DNA of 33,731 nucleotides from assembly GCA_946533525.1 (NCBI GenBank), contig CAMNBW010000001.1:1-33731 (forward strand). Reading direction: 5' to 3'. Position numbers and translations under genes: made by a program. Positions within the stretch are counted from its first letter, which is position 1; each line of letters starts with the position of its first letter. The stretch comes from an uncultured Lachnospiraceae bacterium. GTDB lineage: Bacteria > Bacillota > Clostridia > Lachnospirales > Lachnospiraceae. A model generated the notes under the pieces. That model was not told the origin of the DNA. It searched no databases and saw nothing but the letters and a program-made list of their open reading frames with translations. Of this stretch, positions 1 through 7,260 are shown piece after piece.

Positions 1-45
1 ATGGGCGGATTCATATTCCTTGCCATTGATATTGACGGTAAACAT
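1..45 (-). CDS. 5' fragment of an unidentified gene, cut by the window edge
   Basis: An ATG at 45-43 on the minus strand follows a strong GGGAGGTG ribosome-binding site and opens a frame that runs off the left edge after 15 codons (MFTVNINGKEYESAH). It starts 11 bases after the stop of the FAD subunit gene, so it belongs to the molybdenum hydroxylase operon. The short beta-strand-like opening with NGKEY resembles the first strand of plant-type 2Fe-2S domains, such as those opening selenium-dependent xanthine dehydrogenases, but 15 residues cannot identify a family. Confidence 0.7.
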   Translation of the reverse strand, partial: MFTVNINGKEYESAH

Positions 46-56
46 AGGCACCTCCC

Positions 57-875
57 TCAAATGCCGAATTTAGCCAGAAAACTCCCAAGTAAATTCATGC
101 AGACATTTTTTCTGTACTCTGCGCTCACCCTGCCCTGGGTCAGTACCATGCGCTCCGCGTAGCTCTCCAGATATTTTTCCTTTAGCTCCCTGGCCTCCTC
201 TATGGTCTTCCCCAGCATCGTCTCCTCGAGATCCTTATAGCGGAGAACCGTATCCGCCACAGCTCCGAAGGCGGCGGCCAGCTTCGTTATCCTGCCATCC
301 TTTTCATCGAAGATCCCGGCAAATGAGACTCTCGATATGGCCAGGGCATTGCGTCCTCCAACCTTCTCATAGCTGTATCTATCCAGACCGGTCTTCGGCA
401 GCAAAACCTCCAAAATAAGCTCATCCTCACCCAGATCCAGCTTCTTTCTTCCGAGATAAAATTTATCTACATCCACTATTCTTTCCTTGTCACGGGAAGC
501 CAGCCTGAGCTTTGCGTCGCTTACGAATTCTATGAGCACCGAATCCGCCTTTGCAGAGCCGTTGCCCAGATTGCCGCCGAAGGTTCCCGCATTCCTTATG
601 GCCGGCGCGGCGATCCTTTTTAGAGCCTCCTTCATAAGGTCAGGCACTTTTTTGTCCTCAAGGGCCTGGGTAAAGGTCACTGCCGCACCTATCCTTATGT
701 ACTCGTCATCCTCGGTGATATTTCTTAATTCCGGTATCTTTCCCAAAAACAGATATTCCACTCCCTTGCGGTTCTCGACCATAAGATCGGTTCCCCCCGC
801 ATAGGGCACCACAGAGTGAGAGGAGCGGATCTCCAATGCCTCTGCCAGAGATGAAACGCTGTATCCGTTTACCAT
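57..875 (-). CDS. xdhB: Molybdenum hydroxylase (xanthine dehydrogenase family) FAD-binding subunit
   Basis: This is the FAD subunit of a three-subunit molybdenum hydroxylase. It receives electrons from the 2Fe-2S subunit and passes them to NAD+ or another acceptor in the cytoplasm. The 272-residue protein shows the family's two FAD-binding loops: AGGTD at residues 26-30 and the IRNAGTFGGNL stretch at 93-103, followed by AKADS at 108-112. The C-terminal part fits the CO dehydrogenase flavoprotein C-terminal domain. A longer open frame reaches 944, but I chose the ATG at 875 because AGGAGG lies just upstream and the family normally begins close to the AGGTD loop. The start overlaps the stop of the 2Fe-2S gene by 7 bases, implying coupled translation. 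The substrate cannot be read from this subunit; xanthine or another purine is the default guess. Confidence 0.9.
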   Translation of the reverse strand: MVNGYSVSSLAEALEIRSSHSVVPYAGGTDLMVENRKGVEYLFLGKIPELRNITEDDEYIRIGAAVTFTQALEDKKVPDLMKEALKRIAAPAIRNAGTFGGNLGNGSAKADSVLIEFVSDAKLRLASRDKERIVDVDKFYLGRKKLDLGEDELILEVLLPKTGLDRYSYEKVGGRNALAISRVSFAGIFDEKDGRITKLAAAFGAVADTVLRYKDLEETMLGKTIEEARELKEKYLESYAERMVLTQGRVSAEYRKNVCMNLLGSFLAKFGI

Positions 876-1342
876 AGTCCCTTGCCCTCCTTTGCAGCCA
901 GTCCCACCGCATTTACAATGGCATTGTAGCCGGTACAGCGGCACAGATTACCCGACAGCCCTTCTCTTATCTCTTCCTCGGTGGGCTGAGGATTTTGAGA
1001 CAACAGCGCCTCTGCAGCCAGGACCATCCCCGGTATACAGAAGCCGCACTGCACAGCCGACAGTTCTCCGAAAGCCCTGTCCAGCACCTCGAAGCGCCTG
1101 GTCTCCCGGAAGCCTTCCATAGTCACCACTTCCGCTCCTTCTATCGCTCCCATAGCCACGCAGCAGGAATTGAAGAGCACCCCGTCAATTAAAACCGAGC
1201 AGGCTCCGCACTCGCCTTCCTTGCAGCCACACTTCACACTCGTGCATAGATATGTGTTCCTGAGTACGTCCAGTAAGCGGTCAGCAGCGCTTCCGCTGTA
1301 GGAAACCTCCCTGCCGTTTAACCTGAAATTTATATCAGACAT
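869..1342 (-). CDS. xdhC: Molybdenum hydroxylase 2Fe-2S subunit
   Basis: This small electron-transfer subunit links the molybdenum centre to FAD. Its 157 residues contain both expected clusters. The plant-type ferredoxin cluster uses C40, C45, C48 and C60 (spacing 4, 2, 11). The second, helical 2Fe-2S cluster uses C99, C102, C134 and C136, including the QCGFC and LCRCTGY signatures. All eight ligands are present, so the protein should be functional. Length is normal for separate small subunits of this family. The gene lies 1 base after the molybdopterin subunit stop and overlaps the FAD subunit start, so the three subunits are probably made together. It could equally be named as the small subunit of an aldehyde, nicotinate or purine hydroxylase; the operon partners favour a purine-type enzyme only weakly. 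Confidence 0.93.
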   Translation of the reverse strand: MSDINFRLNGREVSYSGSAADRLLDVLRNTYLCTSVKCGCKEGECGACSVLIDGVLFNSCCVAMGAIEGAEVVTMEGFRETRRFEVLDRAFGELSAVQCGFCIPGMVLAAEALLSQNPQPTEEEIREGLSGNLCRCTGYNAIVNAVGLAAKEGKGLW

Positions 1343-1343
1343 T

Positions 1344-3467
1344 TCAGCCCACCTCCTTCATTACTGCACGGAGGGTATCCTCCGCCGTGAAAGGTGCATG
1401 ATTGAGCTCTATTCCTCCGAGAGCCTGCTCCATAGCCTCAAGATAGGCCGCCGGAGCTCCTACGAGGGGAAGCTCACCGGCCCCCTTGGCCCCGTAGGGA
1501 CCGTCGGGATATTTCTCCACATGGAGCATGCATTTAAGCTTAGGCACGTCCTTTGTAGTCGGGATAAGGTAGTCCGAAAGGGAATTATTGCGTATCCGCC
1601 CCTTGGAGTCATAGTCCATCTTTTCTATTGAAGCATAGCCTATACCCTGCAGGAAGCCTCCCTCCATCTGTCCCATTACCACGTTATAGTCCACAGGGGT
1701 TCCCACATCGAAGGAACCGTAGGCTCCGAGAACCTTTGAAACCCCCGTATAGGTATCCACTTCCAGCTCGATCGCATTCACCGCCCAGGAATAGGTGGGA
1801 TAGGCGTCTCCCTCAAACTTATCGATATAAAAAGGTATAACGAAGTCCGGCTCCTTATAGTGCTCCTCTACCTCCTGCTCCTCCCCGTCCTTCCACTGCT
1901 CCCGCAGCTTTATCGCGGCCCGGCGCAGAAGCTCTCCGACTATCATAAGGGAGCGGGAGGCTACGGTCGGCCCGGAATCCGGCACCCTGGCGGTGTCCGG
2001 ATGCTCGTAGAAGACCTTTTCCAGCGGAAGGTTCAACTCATTCGCAACAATCTTGGGGAAGGTGGTCCTGACACCCTGGCCTATATCTCCGTTGGAGGCA
2101 AGTATCTCCACCCTTCCGTCCTCATATTTGCGAAGCTTTGCCACCGCCTTGATAAGGTCGCGCTCTCCTGCCCCGGTAAAGCCCGCACCGTGGAAATACA
2201 TGGACATCCCTATGCCTCTTCTGTATCGTCCCGTCTGGGCTTTTGCATATTCCCTGCGTTTGTTTTCAAAATCGCTTTCCTTTACCACCTCGTCTATCAT
2301 CTCAGGAATAGGAACCGGGAAATGATATTTTCCGCAGGTGGAGGTCTGATCTCCCTGCTTTACCAGATGGGCTTTCTTGAACTCCAGCGGCTCCTTTCCC
2401 AGATCCCTTGCTATGTGGCTCATTAACATCTCCACCGCGAAAAAGGTCTGGGGACCGCCGAAGCCCCGGTAGGCTCCGCAGGGCGAAGTATTGGTCTTGA
2501 CCGCGCTTCCGTGAACCCGCACATTGGGAATATTGTATATCCCTGGAGAAGCTATTATCCCCCTTTGAAGAACTACGGCGGAGAGAGTCGAATAAGCGCC
2601 TGCGTTGAATTTCACGTCTATATCCAGGGCCGTGACCTTCCCGTCCCTGACCGCCGCCTTATACCTGCATAGTGAAGGGTGCCTTTTGGAGGTATATTCC
2701 ATATCCTCACGCCTGTCGAAAACACAGCGCACCGGCTTGCCGCACTTGCGGGCTGCAACCGCCACCTGGCAGCCTAAAATCGACGGAAACGCCTCCTTTC
2801 CGCCGAAACCGCCCCCCGTAACGTCCTGTTTAATATGCACTCCTGTGGGGCCGCAGCCAAGGGCTCTCATTACAGCTCCGTGGATATAGTAAGCGCACTG
2901 GGCGGAGCCGTGGACGAACATCCTGCCGCCCTCCTCGGGCTCGGCCATCATCCCCTGAGTCTCCAGATAAGCCTGCTCCTGATACCCGGTCTCAAACTCC
3001 TCTTCATAGGTCTTGTCCGCCTCTGCGAAGGCTTTGTCTACATCTCCGTGACCGAAGTGATAGTCAAAAAACTTCTCTTCCGCGCTGCGAAAATCCAAAA
3101 CAGGCTCCATTTCCTCATAGTTGACCCTGCACTCATCCCTTAAGCGGGCGACCTCATTTTCATCGGGTCCGCATATCATGGCTATGGGCTCGCCGATGTA
3201 TTCGACGGTATCACGGCTGAATACCGGGGTGTCGTCCAGGACTATATTTACGTTGTTATCCCCGGGAACGTCCCGGGCATCGACATAAAAATAGCCTTCG
3301 GGCAGCTTTGGCACCTCAACCCCGAGGATCTTCGCCCGGGCAACCTTAGAGTGGAGCAGCTTGCCGCAGAGCACGCCCTCCGACGGATAGTCGGCGACAT
3401 AAATGCTGCGGCCGGAAACCTTTGGTGCATGATCCTTTTTGACCACGCTCTGACTTATCTTCTCCAT
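1344..3467 (-). CDS. xdhA: Molybdenum hydroxylase molybdopterin-binding catalytic subunit
   Basis: This is the catalytic large subunit, which hydroxylates a carbon next to a heteroatom at a molybdenum centre using water. At 707 residues it is somewhat shorter than typical family members (about 750-770). The N-terminal a/b hammerhead domain covers roughly residues 1-125. The molybdopterin-binding region shows GGGFGGKE at 218-225 and AYRGFGGPQ at 332-340. Near the C-terminus GAKGAGE at 659-665 carries the catalytic glutamate (E665), so the active site looks intact. A strong AGGAGG site precedes the ATG. The mocA neighbour suggests the cytosine-dinucleotide form of the cofactor. Substrate is not determined: xanthine dehydrogenase is the usual label, but nicotinate or other purine hydroxylases share these motifs. 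Confidence 0.92.
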   Translation of the reverse strand: MEKISQSVVKKDHAPKVSGRSIYVADYPSEGVLCGKLLHSKVARAKILGVEVPKLPEGYFYVDARDVPGDNNVNIVLDDTPVFSRDTVEYIGEPIAMICGPDENEVARLRDECRVNYEEMEPVLDFRSAEEKFFDYHFGHGDVDKAFAEADKTYEEEFETGYQEQAYLETQGMMAEPEEGGRMFVHGSAQCAYYIHGAVMRALGCGPTGVHIKQDVTGGGFGGKEAFPSILGCQVAVAARKCGKPVRCVFDRREDMEYTSKRHPSLCRYKAAVRDGKVTALDIDVKFNAGAYSTLSAVVLQRGIIASPGIYNIPNVRVHGSAVKTNTSPCGAYRGFGGPQTFFAVEMLMSHIARDLGKEPLEFKKAHLVKQGDQTSTCGKYHFPVPIPEMIDEVVKESDFENKRREYAKAQTGRYRRGIGMSMYFHGAGFTGAGERDLIKAVAKLRKYEDGRVEILASNGDIGQGVRTTFPKIVANELNLPLEKVFYEHPDTARVPDSGPTVASRSLMIVGELLRRAAIKLREQWKDGEEQEVEEHYKEPDFVIPFYIDKFEGDAYPTYSWAVNAIELEVDTYTGVSKVLGAYGSFDVGTPVDYNVVMGQMEGGFLQGIGYASIEKMDYDSKGRIRNNSLSDYLIPTTKDVPKLKCMLHVEKYPDGPYGAKGAGELPLVGAPAAYLEAMEQALGGIELNHAPFTAEDTLRAVMKEVG

Positions 3468-3493
3468 TTCGCCTTTCCTCCTGTATTTATAAG

Positions 3494-3512
3494 AAGGCGC
3501 CGGCAGCGCCTT
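3494..3512 (-). promoter_or_regulatory. Stem-loop in the mocA-xdhA intergenic gap
   Basis: A perfect 7-base inverted repeat (AAGGCGC / GCGCCTT, 5-base loop) lies between the mocA stop and the xdhA ribosome-binding site. On the minus-strand transcript it is followed by CTTATAAAT, too poor in U for a confident terminator. It may instead attenuate, or process and stabilise, the downstream xdh message. Confidence 0.45.
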
Positions 3513-3517
3513 TCTGT

Positions 3518-3534
3518 AACTGTTCTTAACAGTT
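3518..3534. repeat. Inverted repeat at the mocA stop codon
   Basis: AACTGTT and AACAGTT form a perfect 7-base inverted repeat with a 3-base loop, overlapping the mocA stop codon. It is AT-rich with no T tract on the minus strand. Together with the GC-rich stem-loop a few bases downstream it makes a double-hairpin junction before xdhA. Confidence 0.4.
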
Positions 3535-4138
3535 ATGCCCTACTTTTAAGTTTTTCGTAATCCTCTGGTGTGTCAAGATCCGTCATCACACCCTCGTCCT
3601 CTACGGGAACCCTTATCATATCTGCCCCGCAGCTCTTCCAAAAGCCTCTTAATCCGCCCTCACCCTCATAGCTTAAAATTGCAGGGATGAGCTTTGCGGA
3701 GATCAGGGGAGGATGTCCCGAGCGCCCTCCTGTTTCAGGAAAGATAACGTCCGGTATTCTATCTCCGGCTTCAGCGGCTTTTTCCATCAGGAGTCTCAAG
3801 GTCTCCGGTCTTACCGCAGGCATATCGCCCGGAAGGAAAAAGAAGGCGTCACACTCCGGCAGGGATCTTAAGCCTGTCTTTACCGAATACAGCATATCAG
3901 TATCCCTGTATGACCTGTTGCAGACAGTCACTACCCTATCTCCAAAGGCTTTTTTCAGGATTTCCTCTATCTCCTCAGCGCGGTACCCGGTCACTACCAC
4001 CGCAGGCTCTGTGATCACGCTCAGAACAGTCCCTACGGTGTTTTCAATAACTGTCTTACCCTTAAATGAAAGCAGCGGCTTAAACGCACCCATCCGAGAG
4101 GACAAGCCTGCTGCGGTTATTATTGCCCCAATATCCAT
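3533..4138 (-). CDS. mocA: Molybdenum cofactor cytidylyltransferase (MocA-like nucleotidyltransferase)
   Basis: This enzyme is predicted to attach CMP from CTP to molybdopterin-molybdenum, giving the dinucleotide cofactor used by xanthine dehydrogenase family enzymes. The 201-residue protein has the nucleotidyltransferase opening AAGLSSRMGAFK at residues 9-20, a metal-binding GDMP at 104-107, and GHP at 141-143. The order and length match MocA/MobA-type transferases. It is the first gene of the operon and sits directly upstream of the three hydroxylase subunits, which supports a dedicated cofactor role. No Shine-Dalgarno sequence is visible before the ATG; the 20 bases upstream are AT-rich. 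MobA (guanylyl transfer) is the alternative, but the context favours the cytidylyl form. Confidence 0.82.
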   Translation of the reverse strand: MDIGAIITAAGLSSRMGAFKPLLSFKGKTVIENTVGTVLSVITEPAVVVTGYRAEEIEEILKKAFGDRVVTVCNRSYRDTDMLYSVKTGLRSLPECDAFFFLPGDMPAVRPETLRLLMEKAAEAGDRIPDVIFPETGGRSGHPPLISAKLIPAILSYEGEGGLRGFWKSCGADMIRVPVEDEGVMTDLDTPEDYEKLKSRA

Positions 4139-4186
4139 TTATTGTACTTTTTTATAAACACAGTACCCATGTCAGCAGTTTTATTG

Positions 4187-4192
4187 TATAAT
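4187..4192 (+). promoter_or_regulatory. Candidate -10 element for the PilZ gene
   Basis: A consensus TATAAT, immediately preceded by TG, lies 33 bases before the plus-strand start codon. No convincing -35 hexamer is present at the expected distance, so this would have to act as an extended -10-like promoter. It overlaps the candidate -10 of mocA on the opposite strand. Confidence 0.4.
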
Positions 4193-4219
4193 TTTACTAT
4201 ATTTTCAGGGAGTGTACAA
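4191..4219 (-). promoter_or_regulatory. Candidate mocA-xdh promoter
   Basis: On the minus strand TTGTAC (4219-4214) is separated by 17 bases from TAAAAT (4196-4191), which matches the -10 consensus at five of six positions; the -35 matches at only three. The leader to the mocA ATG would be about 45 bases. It overlaps the divergent PilZ -10, so the two transcripts may compete. Confidence 0.35.
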
Positions 4220-4224
4220 CGAAA

Positions 4225-5118
4225 ATGTATCTTTGGGAAATTCCGACAAACGAAAGCATTGTTGTATCGTTCGACTTAAATTCAAAGCGCTATGACTTCA
4301 ATACCGAGCTTATTCCCATAAGGTGCCGCGTGCCCAACTCCATTTATACGGAGCCAATCGTGGTTTCCGGTAAGATCATGCGCTTTAGCAGCATGCTTAA
4401 AAACATAACCATAAGATACTTAAACAGGCGCTCCGGAAGAACTCATACCTGGGACGGCGTCACTATTAAATATGAACAGCCTCCCAAGAATCTCTATGTG
4501 ATCACATGCGAAAAGGACAGCTTCCAGATAAATCGCCGCAGAGCCGTAAGAATTCCTGTGAATAAAAAGGCCGAATGCAGGATCAGCCTGCTGGAAGGGA
4601 ATTATAAATGTATAATAAACGATATTTCGGTTACCGGCATAGGAATTAATATAGATGTGGCTCTGGCCAATAAAAATCTTTTTCACCGGATCATCAGCAC
4701 CAAATTTACCGATCCGGCCCTTAGAAAGACCTTCTATATAGAGGCCAGGTGCCTGCACTGTACCCAGATCGACCCGAAGATCGTGCGCTGCGGCTGTGAG
4801 ATAATTTCTGTGGATCCGCCCATAAACGAATACATTAATTCGAAGCAGATCAAAAATCTTGCCAAGGCATCCCAGCGCGAAGAGATAGAAGAGACCGACA
4901 TTTTCTATGAATCCGAACAGACTCCGGAAAATGATGCCCTTTCCGAGCCGATTGAAAAGGCTGAAGCCGAAGAGGATGAAAAGGACAGTTGGACCTCCAA
5001 GCCTGATGACAAGCTTATTATCGGTGAGGGGGAGTTGTGTCCCGTCTGCGAAAAGGGAAGGCTGCATAAATCCATGGGATACTTTATATGCGAAAGCTGC
5101 GGTTCTATGCTGGACTAA
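4225..5118 (+). CDS. PilZ domain protein with a C-terminal zinc ribbon
   Basis: This is probably a cyclic di-GMP receptor. The 297-residue protein has an N-terminal beta-rich region (about 1-100) resembling the YcgR-type domain that precedes PilZ. The PilZ domain follows, with the two c-di-GMP-binding motifs: RRRAVR at 104-109 (RxxxR) and DISVTG at 133-138 ([D/N]xSxxG). After residue 215 comes an acidic, low-complexity stretch, then a four-cysteine zinc ribbon with C272, C275, C289 and C292. No membrane segment or signal peptide is visible, so it is cytoplasmic. It is the only plus-strand gene, transcribed away from mocA and towards hemZ, with no flagellar or pilus gene nearby. AGGGAG about 12 bases upstream of the ATG is a weak, slightly distant ribosome-binding site. 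The output of binding is unknown. Confidence 0.82.
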   Translation: MYLWEIPTNESIVVSFDLNSKRYDFNTELIPIRCRVPNSIYTEPIVVSGKIMRFSSMLKNITIRYLNRRSGRTHTWDGVTIKYEQPPKNLYVITCEKDSFQINRRRAVRIPVNKKAECRISLLEGNYKCIINDISVTGIGINIDVALANKNLFHRIISTKFTDPALRKTFYIEARCLHCTQIDPKIVRCGCEIISVDPPINEYINSKQIKNLAKASQREEIEETDIFYESEQTPENDALSEPIEKAEAEEDEKDSWTSKPDDKLIIGEGELCPVCEKGRLHKSMGYFICESCGSMLD

Positions 5119-5144
5119 CGGACAGCCATTCGATAACGCTAGTT

Positions 5145-6617
5145 TTATAATTCATCCTTAAATAGCTCGCGTTTTCTTTCAACCATCTCGTCGATCCTGT
5201 TAAGATACTGCTCTATATCCTTGGGTGTATCGCAGCGCGCGATATGCTTTCCGTCGGGGGTAACCCGCTTGGACACGGTTCCGGCCCCGCAGGCAACGAG
5301 AGACTGTATCTCCTCCATGATCACTATATTATAAATCCCCTCCGAACCCGGCCTTGCAAAACCGGTATTTTCATAATTACCCGATATATTCTTCTGGCGG
5401 TACAGGTAATACGGCTTAAGTCCCATGGACGCTGCGCAGTCTGAGGAGAGCTTTACGGCTCTTGAAATATTGTCAGAAGAAGTTTCAGTTTCCTGTCCCG
5501 GTTTTTCTTTCTCCGCTGCGCTCTCAAGCCACTCCTCTTTTAAGACAGAACCCCGCTTTAGGGCCAGCGAATGGACTGTGAGATCATCCGGAGCCAGTCG
5601 GGCTATCTCATCAAGAGTATATTTAACGTCCTCCTCCGTCTCTCCGGGCAGTCCGAGGATAATATCCATATTGATATTTCCGAAGCCCTCTTCCCTTGCC
5701 ATATGGAATGCATTACGTATGTTATCTGCACTATGGTGGCGTCCTATACGTCTCAGGGTTTCATCGTTCATAGTCTGGGGATTGACGCAGATTCGGCTTA
5801 TTCCGTACTTTTTCATTATGCGGAGCTTATCCCTTGTTATAGAATCCGGTCTGCCCGCTTCCAGGGTGTACTCGACAGCCCCTGCCGTATTTATTTTTGC
5901 AGCTATGAGTTCCAGCAGTTTTTCGAGGGACTTTTCGTCAAGAGAGGTGGGAGTACCCCCTCCGATATATATTGTATCGGGGTTTTTGCCCCTTCCGGCT
6001 GTCCGGACAAACTCAAGCTCCTTCTCCAGAGCGCCGAAATATTCATCTATCCTGTCCCTCCATTTTTCTATGGGGTAGGAGGCGAAGGAGCAATAGGTAC
6101 ATCTTGACGGGCAGAAGGGAATTCCTACATATAAGCTGTAGGAGGGAAGAACTCCTCCCGTTAACCCTTCCGGATGCACCCTTTCAAGTACCTGCCTTTG
6201 TCTGGAAGCTATTTCAACTGCCAGCTCCGCCTTTTCTTCACTGACATAATAAAGCTCCCTTAAAGCCTCCCGGGCTTCGCCGGCGGTGCCCCTTTCGTTT
6301 ATGAGTTTGGAGGCAAGCCTTACGGGGCGAACCCCTGTCAGAGTCCCCCAGGGGAGTTCCCTTCCCGTCGCTTCCTTCAATCTCGTATATATTTCTCTCT
6401 TAAGGATATTTCTGAGCTCGGACCCGGAAAGGATGTCAGCTTCGGGAATTTCAATAACGATAGTTTCTATACTCTCAGCTTCTATCCTCGTGCATAAAAT
6501 ATCGCCCGATATGCCTTCAAGAAGATGGTTTTTTACCGGTCTTCCCGGGAAAAAGGCCTTGACCAGGGAATCGGCATCATAGCGAAACACCTCCTTAGAG
6601 ACCCATACCTCTGTCAT
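5145..6617 (-). CDS. hemZ: HemZ-type coproporphyrinogen dehydrogenase / radical SAM protein
   Basis: This is a radical SAM enzyme of the oxygen-independent coproporphyrinogen III oxidase family. The [4Fe-4S] ligands are C169, C173 and C176 in a CxxxCxxC motif preceded by VGIPF, and a YIGGGTPT motif follows. The longer N-terminal region (about 1-155) with LTGVRP near residues 93-98 is characteristic of HemZ rather than HemN or HemW, and the 490-residue length fits. The known reaction is two oxidative decarboxylations to protoporphyrinogen in the cytoplasm, but many Firmicutes lack full haem synthesis and no other haem gene is in the window, so the substrate is uncertain. The start overlaps the thiamine pyrophosphokinase stop by 4 bases (ATGA). 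It is the last gene of a long run and converges with the PilZ gene across a 26-base gap with no obvious hairpin. Confidence 0.88.
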   Translation of the reverse strand: MTEVWVSKEVFRYDADSLVKAFFPGRPVKNHLLEGISGDILCTRIEAESIETIVIEIPEADILSGSELRNILKREIYTRLKEATGRELPWGTLTGVRPVRLASKLINERGTAGEAREALRELYYVSEEKAELAVEIASRQRQVLERVHPEGLTGGVLPSYSLYVGIPFCPSRCTYCSFASYPIEKWRDRIDEYFGALEKELEFVRTAGRGKNPDTIYIGGGTPTSLDEKSLEKLLELIAAKINTAGAVEYTLEAGRPDSITRDKLRIMKKYGISRICVNPQTMNDETLRRIGRHHSADNIRNAFHMAREEGFGNINMDIILGLPGETEEDVKYTLDEIARLAPDDLTVHSLALKRGSVLKEEWLESAAEKEKPGQETETSSDNISRAVKLSSDCAASMGLKPYYLYRQKNISGNYENTGFARPGSEGIYNIVIMEEIQSLVACGAGTVSKRVTPDGKHIARCDTPKDIEQYLNRIDEMVERKRELFKDEL

Positions 6618-7255
6618 TGTCCTTTCCCCGCGCTTTCTCCCTTGCTCCAGGTAATAAGCAGCGTGCCGTTTCGCACATCAATATAGGCCGGCTTCCCGAT
6701 AAATTCGTTGCTGACTCCCAGAGGAAAGGCATTGTTCAGCCTTTCATCCTCGAGCTCATATTTTAAACCCTTTATGGTTACGGAGTCGGAAACCTCGCTC
6801 AGCGAAAAGACAGATACATATCCGCTGTTATTTCTAGGAAGGCTGAACTGACAGTTTCTTATAACAGTCATTATTGTATCTTTATAGTGTAAATAGCCGA
6901 ATTTCCTGTTCTCAGCCAGATAGGTTATAAGCTGGATATTGGCCATCGTATGATCGGGCCGGCCTCCGCCGCCGCCATAGATATGAAAATTCCAGTACCC
7001 TCTTCTTTCGCCTATGCTGACCGCCGCGTGCATATCCGTAACATCCTTTTCGACGGGAAGGGTAACTATCTCAACTCCCTGTACTTCGGGCTTTTTCCCA
7101 TAGGAATCGAAGTCTCCCACAATAATGTCAGGCTTGATGCCGAGCTCTTCAAGATATTTATACCCCTTATCAGCAGCAATGAGGAGATCCCTCTCTCCCG
7201 GAAGCTCGTCTATTCCGCCGAAATCCCCTCCGCCTACAATCACACACATCGACAT
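6614..7255 (-). CDS. thiN: Thiamine pyrophosphokinase
   Basis: This enzyme transfers pyrophosphate from ATP to thiamine, making the active cofactor thiamine diphosphate. The 213-residue sequence shows GDFDS at 47-51 and KDVTD at 70-74, both hallmark ATP/metal-binding motifs of the family, plus GGRPDH at 97-102. A C-terminal beta-rich thiamine-binding domain follows from about residue 135. Length is normal. The start lies 5 bases after the glycoside hydrolase stop; the ribosome-binding site (AGGGTT) is weak, and a second ATG two codons later is an alternative start. It overlaps hemZ by 4 bases. In many Firmicutes this gene follows the rsgA-rpe cluster; here it is instead between a sugar enzyme and a radical SAM enzyme, so the grouping looks opportunistic. 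Confidence 0.92.
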   Translation of the reverse strand: MSMCVIVGGGDFGGIDELPGERDLLIAADKGYKYLEELGIKPDIIVGDFDSYGKKPEVQGVEIVTLPVEKDVTDMHAAVSIGERRGYWNFHIYGGGGGRPDHTMANIQLITYLAENRKFGYLHYKDTIMTVIRNCQFSLPRNNSGYVSVFSLSEVSDSVTIKGLKYELEDERLNNAFPLGVSNEFIGKPAYIDVRNGTLLITWSKGESAGKGQ

Positions 7256-7260
7256 GGCTT

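Noticed and set aside
876..944. Longer N-terminal extension of the FAD subunit with several cysteines
   Set aside because: It overlaps the 2Fe-2S gene in another frame; the ATG at 875 has the ribosome-binding site and fits family length.
1860..2426. Long plus-strand open frame (188 codons) opposite xdhA
   Set aside because: Shadow frame within a clearly conserved gene; no recognisable motif and no promoter.
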